Source: Brevibacillus antibioticus
GTDB taxonomy: Bacteria > Bacillota > Bacilli > Brevibacillales > Brevibacillaceae
Direction: 5' to 3'
Length of the DNA: 64,000 nucleotides
Assembly: GCF_005217615.1 (NCBI RefSeq)
Contig: NZ_SZNK01000001.1
Span: 5,752,501-5,816,500, forward strand
A model generated the notes under the pieces. That model ran no database searches, was not told where the DNA came from, and saw only the letters and a program-made list of their open reading frames with translations. Positions 16,525 to 24,923 of this stretch are shown piece by piece (positions within the stretch are counted from its first letter, which is position 1; each line of letters opens with the position of its first letter). The translations under genes were made by a program, and so were the position numbers.

Positions 16525-18252
16525 ATGTTTACCTCTAGAGCAAACGACGAGCTGAAGTCACTGCTTGCACCCATTCGAAAGCAACTGGACTTGCGTGTAT
16601 GGATACAGCAGCTAACGGTCTATGGTTTGTGGGGAATGGGGGCGAGCCTGGTGCTCCTCCTCCTCGCCCGCATCTGGCCGATTCCGTTTTACCATTGGAT
16701 CGCGGTTGTGCTGCCAGTGCTTGTTGTTATCACAGGTTTGGTGCGTGCGCTTTGGATGCGCCCTACTTGGCTCCAATGTGCACAAGTGGCAGACGGTAAT
16801 GGTTTGGCTCAGCGAGTCGTCACAGCATGGGAGAATCAAGAGAATCAGTCGATGGTAGCGAGTATGCAGAGGGAAGACGCCCTGCAGCATTTGCGAAAAA
16901 ATTTGCCGCAAATTGTTGAGAGCGTCCGCATCTGGTCGCTAGTCCAAAAAAAGGTGTATGTCACAAGTAGCTTGCTAGTGGTGTGCCTGATGCTGTTTCT
17001 TTGGCCGAATCCGCAAGACTTGCGACTGGCCCAGATGGCAGAGGAAAAGAAAGCAATCGTGCAGGTTGAGGAAGAAGTAGAGGCAATCAAGCAGGACGTG
17101 AAAAAGAATACAGGCTTAACCGACGCGCAGAAAAAGCAGCTGGAGGAAATGCTGGAGCAGGCAAAAAAGGCTCTGGCGAAAGCAGACGACCCAGCAGAAC
17201 GTCAAAATGCACTGCGCGCTGCGGAAAAACAATTGGAAAAGGTCAGAGATGCAGAGCAGCACAAAGAAAAAGCGCTGCAAGCACTCCAGCGCAGCTTGGG
17301 TAATCAAGAAGGGACAAAAGCCTTGGCTGGAGCAATGGAAGCGAAAGATCGACAAGCGATGACCGAGGCCCTGGCACAAATGGCAAAAGCCATGGAAAGC
17401 ATGCCGCAAAAAGAGCGGGAAGAGATTGCCCGCGAACTCGCTAGTGCAGCAGAGCAATTGAAAAAAGAGGCAGAGTCTGCCGACTCGAAGGAGCTGGAGG
17501 ATATCGCCAAACAAATGGCGGAGGCAGCCCAGCAAACAGGCCAAGGTCAAGTGCCTCAAGCGATGACTGCGCTTGAGAACAGCTTGATGCAAGCCATGAC
17601 GGGCATCCAGCAATCTCAGCAAGCCATGCTCGCAGCTATTCATGCCGCTGCTTCGCTCAATCAGTCGCAAATGACGCTTGCCAGTGCAGGAGCACAAGCA
17701 GGAAATGCAGGAGCGAGTGAAGCTGGGGCAGGAGCAGCAGCAACTGGACAGGCGACTCCAGCATCTGGATCACCCGGGAATCAGCCAACTGCGGCCACAC
17801 CGGGAGCAGGTGCCAATCCGAATCAAGGGACGAACCCAGCAAACCAGCCAGGGAATGGAAGTAATGGCTCGGGGCAAGGGAATGGAAACGGCAACGGAAA
17901 CGGAAACGGCGGTCAAGGAAGCGGACAAGGAAGCGGACAAGGAAGTGGTCAAGGAAGTGGTCAAGGTGGCGGGGCCGGGTTAGGAAAAGGCAAACACGAG
18001 CTCGTTACCGTCCCGGAAGAGCGCATAGGTGGAGACAAAGGACCTGCTGATACAGTCGGAGGCACACTCGGGTCAGGACCTTCCCAGTCGCAGCAAAGTG
18101 GAAACACACAAGTTTCCTCAGGTGGAACGCTGCCATATGAGGAAGTGTACGGCCAATATGAGCAATTTGCCCGTGAAAGTATGGAAAAGGGCAGCATTCC
18201 TGGCGATTATCAACAGATCGTGAAAGATTATTTCAGCAAAATAGAGCCTTAG
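16525..18252 (+). CDS. Membrane-anchored coiled-coil protein with a Gly/Gln-rich linker
   Basis: A 575-residue protein resembling the DUF4175-type large membrane proteins found beside MoxR/DUF58 genes. It has two N-terminal helices (about 25-70), a third helix (about 143-165), then a long Ala/Glu/Lys/Gln coiled coil (about 175-390). A low-complexity Gly/Asn/Gln/Ser linker (about 390-490) is encoded by tandem DNA repeats. The conserved tail YEQFARESMEKGSIPGDYQQ...KDYFSKIEP closes the protein. The tail is the most family-like part. It may link the MoxR/VWA cytoplasmic machinery to the membrane. Exact function unknown. Confidence 0.7.
   Translation: MFTSRANDELKSLLAPIRKQLDLRVWIQQLTVYGLWGMGASLVLLLLARIWPIPFYHWIAVVLPVLVVITGLVRALWMRPTWLQCAQVADGNGLAQRVVTAWENQENQSMVASMQREDALQHLRKNLPQIVESVRIWSLVQKKVYVTSSLLVVCLMLFLWPNPQDLRLAQMAEEKKAIVQVEEEVEAIKQDVKKNTGLTDAQKKQLEEMLEQAKKALAKADDPAERQNALRAAEKQLEKVRDAEQHKEKALQALQRSLGNQEGTKALAGAMEAKDRQAMTEALAQMAKAMESMPQKEREEIARELASAAEQLKKEAESADSKELEDIAKQMAEAAQQTGQGQVPQAMTALENSLMQAMTGIQQSQQAMLAAIHAAASLNQSQMTLASAGAQAGNAGASEAGAGAAATGQATPASGSPGNQPTAATPGAGANPNQGTNPANQPGNGSNGSGQGNGNGNGNGNGGQGSGQGSGQGSGQGSGQGGGAGLGKGKHELVTVPEERIGGDKGPADTVGGTLGSGPSQSQQSGNTQVSSGGTLPYEEVYGQYEQFARESMEKGSIPGDYQQIVKDYFSKIEP
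17869..17964 (+). repeat. Short tandem repeats encoding the Gly/Asn/Gln linker
   Basis: 6-bp GGNAAC-type units are followed by four 12-bp units (17917-17964: GGAAGCGGACAA twice, GGAAGTGGTCAA twice). The repeats stay in frame and can change copy number without disrupting the gene. Confidence 0.85.
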
Positions 18253-18282
18253 ATCATTCAACAACAGGAAGGAGACACGGCG

Positions 18283-19266
18283 ATGGCGCAGCAAACGCTA
18301 GAGGATTGCTTGCAGCGAGTAGAGCTTGTCAGGCAGGAGATTGGAAAGGTATTGGTAGGACAAAAAGACGTGGTAGAGCAACTTCTGTGGGCCGTGTTTG
18401 CAGGAGGACATGCGCTTTTGGAAGGCGTACCCGGATTGGGCAAAACGCTGCTTGTTCGGACACTGTCCCAAGCCTTCGAGCTGTCGTTTCAGCGGATACA
18501 GTTCACACCGGATCTGATGCCGACAGACATTACTGGAACGAACATCCTGCTGGTTGACGAGAAGGGACAGCAGTCCTTCCAATTCCAACACGGGCCGATC
18601 TTCGCTCATGTTGTGTTGGCTGACGAAATTAACCGGGCGACGCCAAAGACGCAAAGCGCCCTATTAGAGGCCATGCAGGAGCGAACAGTTTCAGCTGGAG
18701 GAGTGACTCGTCGGCTGCCAGAGCCGTTCTTCGTTCTCGCGACACAGAACCCGCTCGAGCAGGAAGGGACATACCCATTGCCAGAAGCCCAAATGGACCG
18801 CTTCTTATTGAAGATCGACGTGCCGTATCCGACAGAAGAAGAACTGAAAATGATTGTGCGCCAAACGACCACGAGCCAGGTGATCACCGTGGAAAAAGTG
18901 GCTTCAGCTGAGCAAATTGCCGAGATTCAGCAGGCAGCGCGTGAAGTACTGGTAGCTGATGCGGTACTGGATTACGCCGTGAAGCTGCTTTTAGCGACGC
19001 ATCCGGGGGAGTTGGCAATTGCTTCGGTAAACAAATATGTGCGCAATGGCGCAGGTCCGCGTGGCGTGCAGTCGATTGTCTCCTTGGCAAAGGTACGTGC
19101 GTTATTAGCTGGCCGATACAATCTGGCGTACGAGGACGTGACAGCAGTTGCTCTGCCAGCGTTGCGCCACCGTATTTTCCTCAATTTTGAAGGAGAGGCA
19201 AACGGCATCCGACCAGACCGCGTCATTATGGATATTTTGGACGAACTGGGGACGCAGAAGGTATGA
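18283..19266 (+). CDS. MoxR-family AAA+ ATPase
   Basis: A 327-residue AAA+ ATPase of the MoxR (AAA_3) family. It has Walker A GVPGLGKT (residues 48-55), Walker B VVLADEINR, the sensor segment FVLATQNPLEQEGTYPLPEAQMDRF and the C-terminal lid with NKYVRNGAGPRG. MoxR proteins act as chaperone-like remodellers of VWA-domain partners, of which two are encoded downstream. It overlaps the DUF58 gene by 4 nt. Confidence 0.95.
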   Translation: MAQQTLEDCLQRVELVRQEIGKVLVGQKDVVEQLLWAVFAGGHALLEGVPGLGKTLLVRTLSQAFELSFQRIQFTPDLMPTDITGTNILLVDEKGQQSFQFQHGPIFAHVVLADEINRATPKTQSALLEAMQERTVSAGGVTRRLPEPFFVLATQNPLEQEGTYPLPEAQMDRFLLKIDVPYPTEEELKMIVRQTTTSQVITVEKVASAEQIAEIQQAAREVLVADAVLDYAVKLLLATHPGELAIASVNKYVRNGAGPRGVQSIVSLAKVRALLAGRYNLAYEDVTAVALPALRHRIFLNFEGEANGIRPDRVIMDILDELGTQKV

Positions 19267-20144
19267 ATCAACACCTGCTTGATCCGTCATGGCTCGCCAG
19301 ACTGGAGCGAATGCAGATGGCTAGTCGCAAAGCGGTCAGCGGCAGCCAGGCAGGAAAGCGAAGGGCGAGACAGCTGGGCAGCTCCATGGAGTTCGCAGAC
19401 TTTCGGGCGTATGTTCCCGGCGATGATTTGCGGCAGCTCGATTGGAACGCGTATGCCCGTTCAGGCAAGCTGTTTTTGAAAAAGTACTTGGATGAAACAG
19501 AGCTTCATGTGAACTTGTATATCGATTGCAGTCGTTCGATGAGCTACGGGCAACCGAATAAAATGGCTCGTGCTGTCGAGATTGCCGCGGCCCTTGGCTA
19601 TTTGTCCCTGTGCCACCTCGATCATGTATCGGTCTATGCATTTGACAGCCGCATTACGGCAGCACTTACCGGGCTGCAAGGAAAGAACCAGGCGCATCGC
19701 TTGCTCAGCTTCTTATCTTCCCTGCAAGAAGGGGGAACAGGTGATGTGCAAACGGCAATGCGCCAGCCCGGGGCTGTCAGCGGCAAAGCTGGCACATCCA
19801 TCGTGCTGTCGGACTTTTTGTTCGAGTCAGGCTATACGGAAGGCATCGCGTATTTGCAGGCGGCCAAACAAGAGGTCACGCTGGTCCAGGTGCTTTCCAA
19901 AGAAGAGCTTGCGCCCGAGTATGCGGGAGAGCTGCGATTGATCGATTCAGAGACCGGGCAAGCAAAAGAAGTATCCCTGACCAGCCCGTTGATGGAAGAG
20001 TACCACAAGAGTTTGCGAGATTATCAACAAGAACTGTCCGCGTTTGCTTATGGAAGAGGGATCGCCTTCGTGTCTGTAGAGGCGGAACAATCCCTGGAAT
20101 CGATTGTCTTCCATGTCTTTCGTCAGGCCGGCTTGATTCGCTAG
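19263..20144 (+). CDS. DUF58-domain protein
   Basis: A 293-residue cytoplasmic protein of the DUF58 family, the usual companion of MoxR. It shows GSSMEFADFRAYVPGDDLRQLDWNAYARSG and a degenerate VWA-like segment LYIDCSRSMSYGQPNK with a DxSxS metal-site pattern. It is coupled to moxR by an ATGA overlap and is followed 16 nt later by a VWA membrane protein gene. Confidence 0.92.
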   Translation: MNQHLLDPSWLARLERMQMASRKAVSGSQAGKRRARQLGSSMEFADFRAYVPGDDLRQLDWNAYARSGKLFLKKYLDETELHVNLYIDCSRSMSYGQPNKMARAVEIAAALGYLSLCHLDHVSVYAFDSRITAALTGLQGKNQAHRLLSFLSSLQEGGTGDVQTAMRQPGAVSGKAGTSIVLSDFLFESGYTEGIAYLQAAKQEVTLVQVLSKEELAPEYAGELRLIDSETGQAKEVSLTSPLMEEYHKSLRDYQQELSAFAYGRGIAFVSVEAEQSLESIVFHVFRQAGLIR

Positions 20145-20160
20145 AGAGGAGAGAGACAAC

Positions 20161-22035
20161 ATGCAATGGATGGGTTTGGGCAACTTGTGGTTTGCGCTGA
20201 TTATCCCGGCCATCATCGTCCTCTACCTGCTCAAGCGAAAAGTAGAGGATCGTGTCATACCAAGTACACTCCTGTGGCAGCGTACGATGCAAAACTGGGA
20301 AGCGGTGAAACCGTGGGAAAGGCTACGGCGCAACCTGTTGTTGCTGCTGCAACTGCTCGCTGCCTGCTTGCTCGTGCTGGCTTTGATACGTCCAGCTGTT
20401 CCCACTGAGGGAATCACAACCGACCATACGATTTTGGTCGTGGATACATCAGGGAGCATGATGACGAAGGAAGGGAACGAGACGCGGCTGGAACGAGCAG
20501 TGTCACAGGCAAAAGCCCTCGTAGAGAAGCTGGGAAGCGGCCAGACGATGACGCTCATCGAGGCAGGGCGTGAGCCGAATGTTTTAGTTTCCAAAAGTGC
20601 AGACAAAGAGCCACTCTTGCAAGCCATCGAAAAGCTTGCGCCTTTTTCCGGGACATCTGATCAAATCGCAGCCCTGTCTTTGGCAGGAGCCATTGCAGAG
20701 AATGAACCAGGCAGTGGAGTGGTTTGGATGGGGGACGGAAGCGGGGAACGCAAGCTGGATGGAGGCTCAGTCCCTGCTTTTTCCGGGAGCTTTCAGTTCA
20801 TGCAGATGGGAAGCACCCGCGAGAATACCGCAATTGGTGTTTTTGTGACCCAGCCTACGGAAAAAGGGGTAGAGGGACTACTGCGGGTGGACAATCACGG
20901 CAGCATGCCTGCGAAAGGAAAAGTCACTGTTTTTGATGAGCATGACAAGCTGCTGGATACCGATTCTTTTGAGATGGGAGCAGGCAGCTCCCAGACATTT
21001 TCGTTTCAGAAGCTGGCGATGTCTAGTGTCTATCGTGCCGTCATCGAACCGGAGCAGGACGGACTTTCCCAGGATAATGTCATGTGGAGTGTTCCATTCG
21101 CTGCCGGTAGAGGAAAAGCAGCGTTGTATTCGCCAGAGGGGAACCGCTTCCTCCATCAAGTATTGCAGACAGTCGGAAGTCTTGAGGTGGAAACGATTCA
21201 GCAGGCACCAGATGCTGTGGCGGCTGCGCGTGACCTGTGGGTTTTTGACGGAGTCGTGCCAGACCAGCTGCCAAAAGGAAACATTCTGTTGATTGCTCCG
21301 AACAAGAAAACAGAGTGGTTGCCGCTTGCTGGAGAAAAAGAACTGGATCAACAGCCAAGGCCAGTTTCCCCGGATGACCCGCTGCTCAAGCACGTAGATT
21401 GGCGGGATGTGCACGTCGCCAAAGGATACGCATTGGACGAGATGCCTGGTATGAAGCCATTGGTACGCGCCGGTGATGTCGATCTGGTCAGAGCCGGGAT
21501 CATAGATGGTCGACGAATGGTCATCATCGGATTTGATTTGCATGCATCGGATTTCCCGCTGCGTCCTGCTTTTCCGATTTTTATGCAAAATGTCGTCAAC
21601 TGGCTGTCACCTGGTCAAACAGCCCCAATCCCCACGGCACATCCGGGAGAGGTCTTGACGATCCCACTCTCACCGGGAGCAACAACACGTACCTTGACGT
21701 ATCCGAATGGACACCAGGAGTCTCTTACGGAGGACTCCACGTCCAAAACGATGCAGCTACCGGAGCTGACTGGATTGTATCGCCTTGACGAAGGAGTAGA
21801 TACAGGCACGAAAAGTACGTATTTTACTGTCCAAATGAATGAGGAAGAATCGAATATTACACCAAAGTCTGTGAGCGTTGCCCGGAAAAATGCCGAAGAG
21901 CAAAAGGAGAGTGAGGAAGCAACAGCGACTGACACAACAGGAGCACTGGGAACGAAGGAGTTGACCTATTGGTTGGCGGCGTTTGCTCTCTTGGTGTTAT
22001 TGGTGGAATGGAGGGTGTATCAGCGTGGGTATTAA
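20161..22035 (+). CDS. BatA-type membrane protein with a VWA domain
   Basis: A 624-residue protein with two N-terminal membrane helices (about 5-22 and 57-77, the aerotolerance-type N-terminus) and a VWA domain whose MIDAS motif is VVDTSGSMM (about residue 97). A long extracytoplasmic region follows, with a C-terminal anchor helix (TYWLAAFALLVLLVEW). The ribosome binding site AGAGGAGAG precedes the ATG. Similar proteins occur in Bacteroides Bat operons and in MoxR gene sets. Its end overlaps the next gene by 11 nt. Confidence 0.85.
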   Translation: MQWMGLGNLWFALIIPAIIVLYLLKRKVEDRVIPSTLLWQRTMQNWEAVKPWERLRRNLLLLLQLLAACLLVLALIRPAVPTEGITTDHTILVVDTSGSMMTKEGNETRLERAVSQAKALVEKLGSGQTMTLIEAGREPNVLVSKSADKEPLLQAIEKLAPFSGTSDQIAALSLAGAIAENEPGSGVVWMGDGSGERKLDGGSVPAFSGSFQFMQMGSTRENTAIGVFVTQPTEKGVEGLLRVDNHGSMPAKGKVTVFDEHDKLLDTDSFEMGAGSSQTFSFQKLAMSSVYRAVIEPEQDGLSQDNVMWSVPFAAGRGKAALYSPEGNRFLHQVLQTVGSLEVETIQQAPDAVAAARDLWVFDGVVPDQLPKGNILLIAPNKKTEWLPLAGEKELDQQPRPVSPDDPLLKHVDWRDVHVAKGYALDEMPGMKPLVRAGDVDLVRAGIIDGRRMVIIGFDLHASDFPLRPAFPIFMQNVVNWLSPGQTAPIPTAHPGEVLTIPLSPGATTRTLTYPNGHQESLTEDSTSKTMQLPELTGLYRLDEGVDTGTKSTYFTVQMNEEESNITPKSVSVARKNAEEQKESEEATATDTTGALGTKELTYWLAAFALLVLLVEWRVYQRGY

Positions 22036-24865
22036 CTTTATACAGCCGCTATTCCTGTTGCTATTGCTTCCCGTTGTGTACGTCATCATCAGCTGGTGGC
22101 AACATCAAAAGCAAATGCCAATCGGCAGAAAGGCGACAATTGCAACTATTCGCTCGCTCTTGTTCCTTCTTCTGGTTTTGGCGTTGGCAGGGACACAGCT
22201 ACTGACACCTGTTCAGGCGAAAACGATTGTGTTTGTTGTAGATCGATCCGCTTCCATGAAGGACGATCCGCGGGTTCTCTCTTTTTTGCGGGAGGCGATC
22301 GGGCAAAAGCAAGCAGCGGATAAGTATGCTGTCATTGCAGTAGGTGCGGAGGCGGCGGTCGATCAACCGTTGACGATCCGCCAAGAGTTACAGCCCCTTG
22401 GCGTGGATGTCAACCGGAATGCAACCAATTTGGCAGAAGGAATCCGATTGGCGTCTGCCATGATCGCTACCAATGCCAGAGGAAAAGTTGTCTTGCTGAC
22501 AGATGGTCAGGAAACAAACGGAGATGCGGCACGGCAGACGAGACTGGCGAGGGAGCGAGGAATCGCTGTAGAGGCTGTCTCCTTGCAGCAACCATACGGG
22601 GATGAAGTCGTTCTTACATCTGTACAGGTACCGCAAAGACTATATGCGGGAGAGGAATACGGCATCACGGTTGATGTGGAGAGTACAGTAGCAACCGAGG
22701 CAACCCTGCGCCTGTATGAAGGCAATCGCGAGGCGGGCCAGCAAACGGTACAAATCAGCAAGGGCAACAACCGCTTCGTTTTTTCGCAAAAAGCGATGCA
22801 GCAGGGTTTCCATCGCTATCGTGTGGAAATCGAGCCGCGACAAGATACTGTAGCGGCGAACAATCAGGCTACAGCCTATACACAGGTAGCCGGGGCACCA
22901 GTCGTACTCGTAGCCGAAGGGCATCCTGGTGCCGCTAGCAACCTCATTCAAGCGCTGGAAGCGGGTAATATCAAGGTGGAGCTGCGCGATTTCGCACTGC
23001 TGCCAAAGGAGCTTGAGGGCTACAAACAATTTGCCTCCATCGTACTGGCAGATGTGCCGGCTACCAGCATGAATGATGCGGATATGGAACGCATGCGGAC
23101 TGCTGTACGTGATTTGGGCATTGGTTTGATCATGACAGGCGGTAAAGATAGCTTCGGTATGGGTGGTTGGTTTCAGACACCAATCGAAGAGGCATTACCT
23201 GTTCACATGGATTTAAAAGGGAAGGAACAACTCCCTTCGCTCGGACTGCAGCTGGTCATCGATAAGTCGGGCAGTATGAGCGCCGATGCCAGAGGTGCGG
23301 ATAAGATGGCACTGGCTAGGGAAGCTGCGATTCGAGCAACAACCATGATGAATGCACAGGACTACATCGGAGTGATTGCATTTGACGACACGCCATGGGA
23401 TGTCGTAGCTCCACAATCTGTCACGAAACTGGATGAAATCCAACAGCAGATCGGCAGAATCCAAGCGGATGGCGGAACCGATATTTTCCCTGCCTTACAG
23501 CTGGGCTACGAACGTGTAAAGGCGATGAATACCCAGCGCAAGCACGTTATTTTACTCACAGATGGGCAGTCTGCAATTGGCGATGATTACGAGGGCCTGC
23601 TACAACAAATGACGGCTGAAAATATTACCGTTTCAACTGTGGCGCTGGGTGATGATTCGGATAGGTCGCTGCTGGAGATGATTGCCGAGTTAGGAAAAGG
23701 CAGATACTATTTTGCAAATGATGCCGAATCCATTCCGAAAATCTTCAGTAAAGAAACAGCCTTAGCCAGCCGTACGTTTATTGTGGAGAAGCCCCAGGTA
23801 CCAGGCTATACAGGATTGGGAGCATGGCCTACGCTGAAGCAGACATTGCCTCCGGTGCGTGCGTATATCGCAACAACACCGAAGCAAACAGCCGAATCAT
23901 CCTTGATGAGCGCTGACGATGATCCGATTCTCACCCGTTGGCAGTATGGTCTGGGGCGTTCTGTCGCCTGGACGAGTGATCTGGAAGGGAAGTGGTCACC
24001 GGACTGGGTGGCTTGGGGAGGAAGCAGCCGTCTGTGGAACGAAATCGTGGCATGGACTTTCCCACAAATTACAGAAGGCGCTTGGAAGACGACCACGAGC
24101 ATGAAAGGCGCAAAAGGCAATGTGAGGGTTACGATGCCACCCGGTGGAAGCCTGCCTCAAGAGATGGAGGCAGTCGTTCTCAATCAAGAGATGAAGCGAG
24201 AGGTCATCAAGCTTAAACCGGTTGCACCAGGCGTCATGGAGGGTGAATTCGAGACTGCTGATCCGGGTACTTACATGATTCAGATCTCACAAAAAAATCA
24301 AGGTCGAGTCACGGCGAGCCAAACGACAGGATTGACCGTTTCCTATTCACCCGAATACGGAGTACATTCCGATGGAGAGAAAAAACTTCAAGAGTGGCTA
24401 AGTGTCGGTGGAGGGAATCAGATCACCAAGCCGGAAGAAGCTTTTGGTGGCACGCTTCCCGATAAATGGGACACACAGTCGATCAGTGAGTGGTTACTGA
24501 TGTTGGCGGCTTTTCTGTTGCCGATCGATATCGCTGTTCGCCGCCTGCAGTTGCCGGATCAATGGTGGGCAAGACTATCTAGTCTATGGAGAGTGCGCAA
24601 GTCCATGTCTGCCGATTCTGATCAACAGGTAGTATTGTCTCGCCTCGGCGAGAAGCGCTCTGCGACAAGACGGACACGCGAAGAGCGGACAGATGACCAA
24701 AAAGTCGTATCTGCTCCTCTCATTCATCCGGTAGGGAGGGCTGGAAATCGGGTGAAGCCAGCAGTCAAGAACGAGCAGGCAAAAGAGAAACAGGAGAAGC
24801 AAACACAGCCTGACGAAACGCTAAACAGACTATTGGTGGCCAAGAACCGGAAAAAGTCTCAGTAA
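22025..24865 (+). CDS. Large membrane protein with two VWA domains and a GATase-like domain
   Basis: A 946-residue protein starting with GTG at 22025, chosen because GGAGGG lies 8 nt upstream within the end of the preceding gene. It has two N-terminal helices and a first VWA domain (VVDRSASMKD, about residue 67). A CARDB-like beta region and a glutamine-amidotransferase-like fold follow (GVLMTGG-type loop seen as GLIMTGGKDSFGMGG). A second VWA domain (VIDKSGSMS, about residue 412) leads to a C-terminal helix near residue 835 and a basic cytoplasmic tail. Two MIDAS sites suggest metal-dependent protein interactions on the outer face. Last gene of the operon; function unknown. Confidence 0.83.
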   Translation: MGINFIQPLFLLLLLPVVYVIISWWQHQKQMPIGRKATIATIRSLLFLLLVLALAGTQLLTPVQAKTIVFVVDRSASMKDDPRVLSFLREAIGQKQAADKYAVIAVGAEAAVDQPLTIRQELQPLGVDVNRNATNLAEGIRLASAMIATNARGKVVLLTDGQETNGDAARQTRLARERGIAVEAVSLQQPYGDEVVLTSVQVPQRLYAGEEYGITVDVESTVATEATLRLYEGNREAGQQTVQISKGNNRFVFSQKAMQQGFHRYRVEIEPRQDTVAANNQATAYTQVAGAPVVLVAEGHPGAASNLIQALEAGNIKVELRDFALLPKELEGYKQFASIVLADVPATSMNDADMERMRTAVRDLGIGLIMTGGKDSFGMGGWFQTPIEEALPVHMDLKGKEQLPSLGLQLVIDKSGSMSADARGADKMALAREAAIRATTMMNAQDYIGVIAFDDTPWDVVAPQSVTKLDEIQQQIGRIQADGGTDIFPALQLGYERVKAMNTQRKHVILLTDGQSAIGDDYEGLLQQMTAENITVSTVALGDDSDRSLLEMIAELGKGRYYFANDAESIPKIFSKETALASRTFIVEKPQVPGYTGLGAWPTLKQTLPPVRAYIATTPKQTAESSLMSADDDPILTRWQYGLGRSVAWTSDLEGKWSPDWVAWGGSSRLWNEIVAWTFPQITEGAWKTTTSMKGAKGNVRVTMPPGGSLPQEMEAVVLNQEMKREVIKLKPVAPGVMEGEFETADPGTYMIQISQKNQGRVTASQTTGLTVSYSPEYGVHSDGEKKLQEWLSVGGGNQITKPEEAFGGTLPDKWDTQSISEWLLMLAAFLLPIDIAVRRLQLPDQWWARLSSLWRVRKSMSADSDQQVVLSRLGEKRSATRRTREERTDDQKVVSAPLIHPVGRAGNRVKPAVKNEQAKEKQEKQTQPDETLNRLLVAKNRKKSQ

Positions 24866-24876
24866 TAGATAAAAAA

Positions 24877-24923
24877 GAAAACAGCAGCCTGGCGAATATC
24901 GCTACGGATTGCTGTTTTCTTTT
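24877..24923. terminator. Bidirectional terminator overlapping the MCO 3' end
   Basis: GAAAACAGCA (24877-24886) and TGCTGTTTTC (24910-24919) form a perfect 10-bp stem with T runs on both strands. The right arm is also coding sequence for the last residues (ENS) of the minus-strand oxidase gene, whose stop lies in the loop. Confidence 0.85.

Noticed and set aside
17116-17697. 193-codon antisense ORF over the coiled-coil gene
   Set aside because: Shadow of a biased coding sequence: Leu/Cys/Phe-rich composition mirroring the Ala/Glu/Lys/Gln coiled coil.
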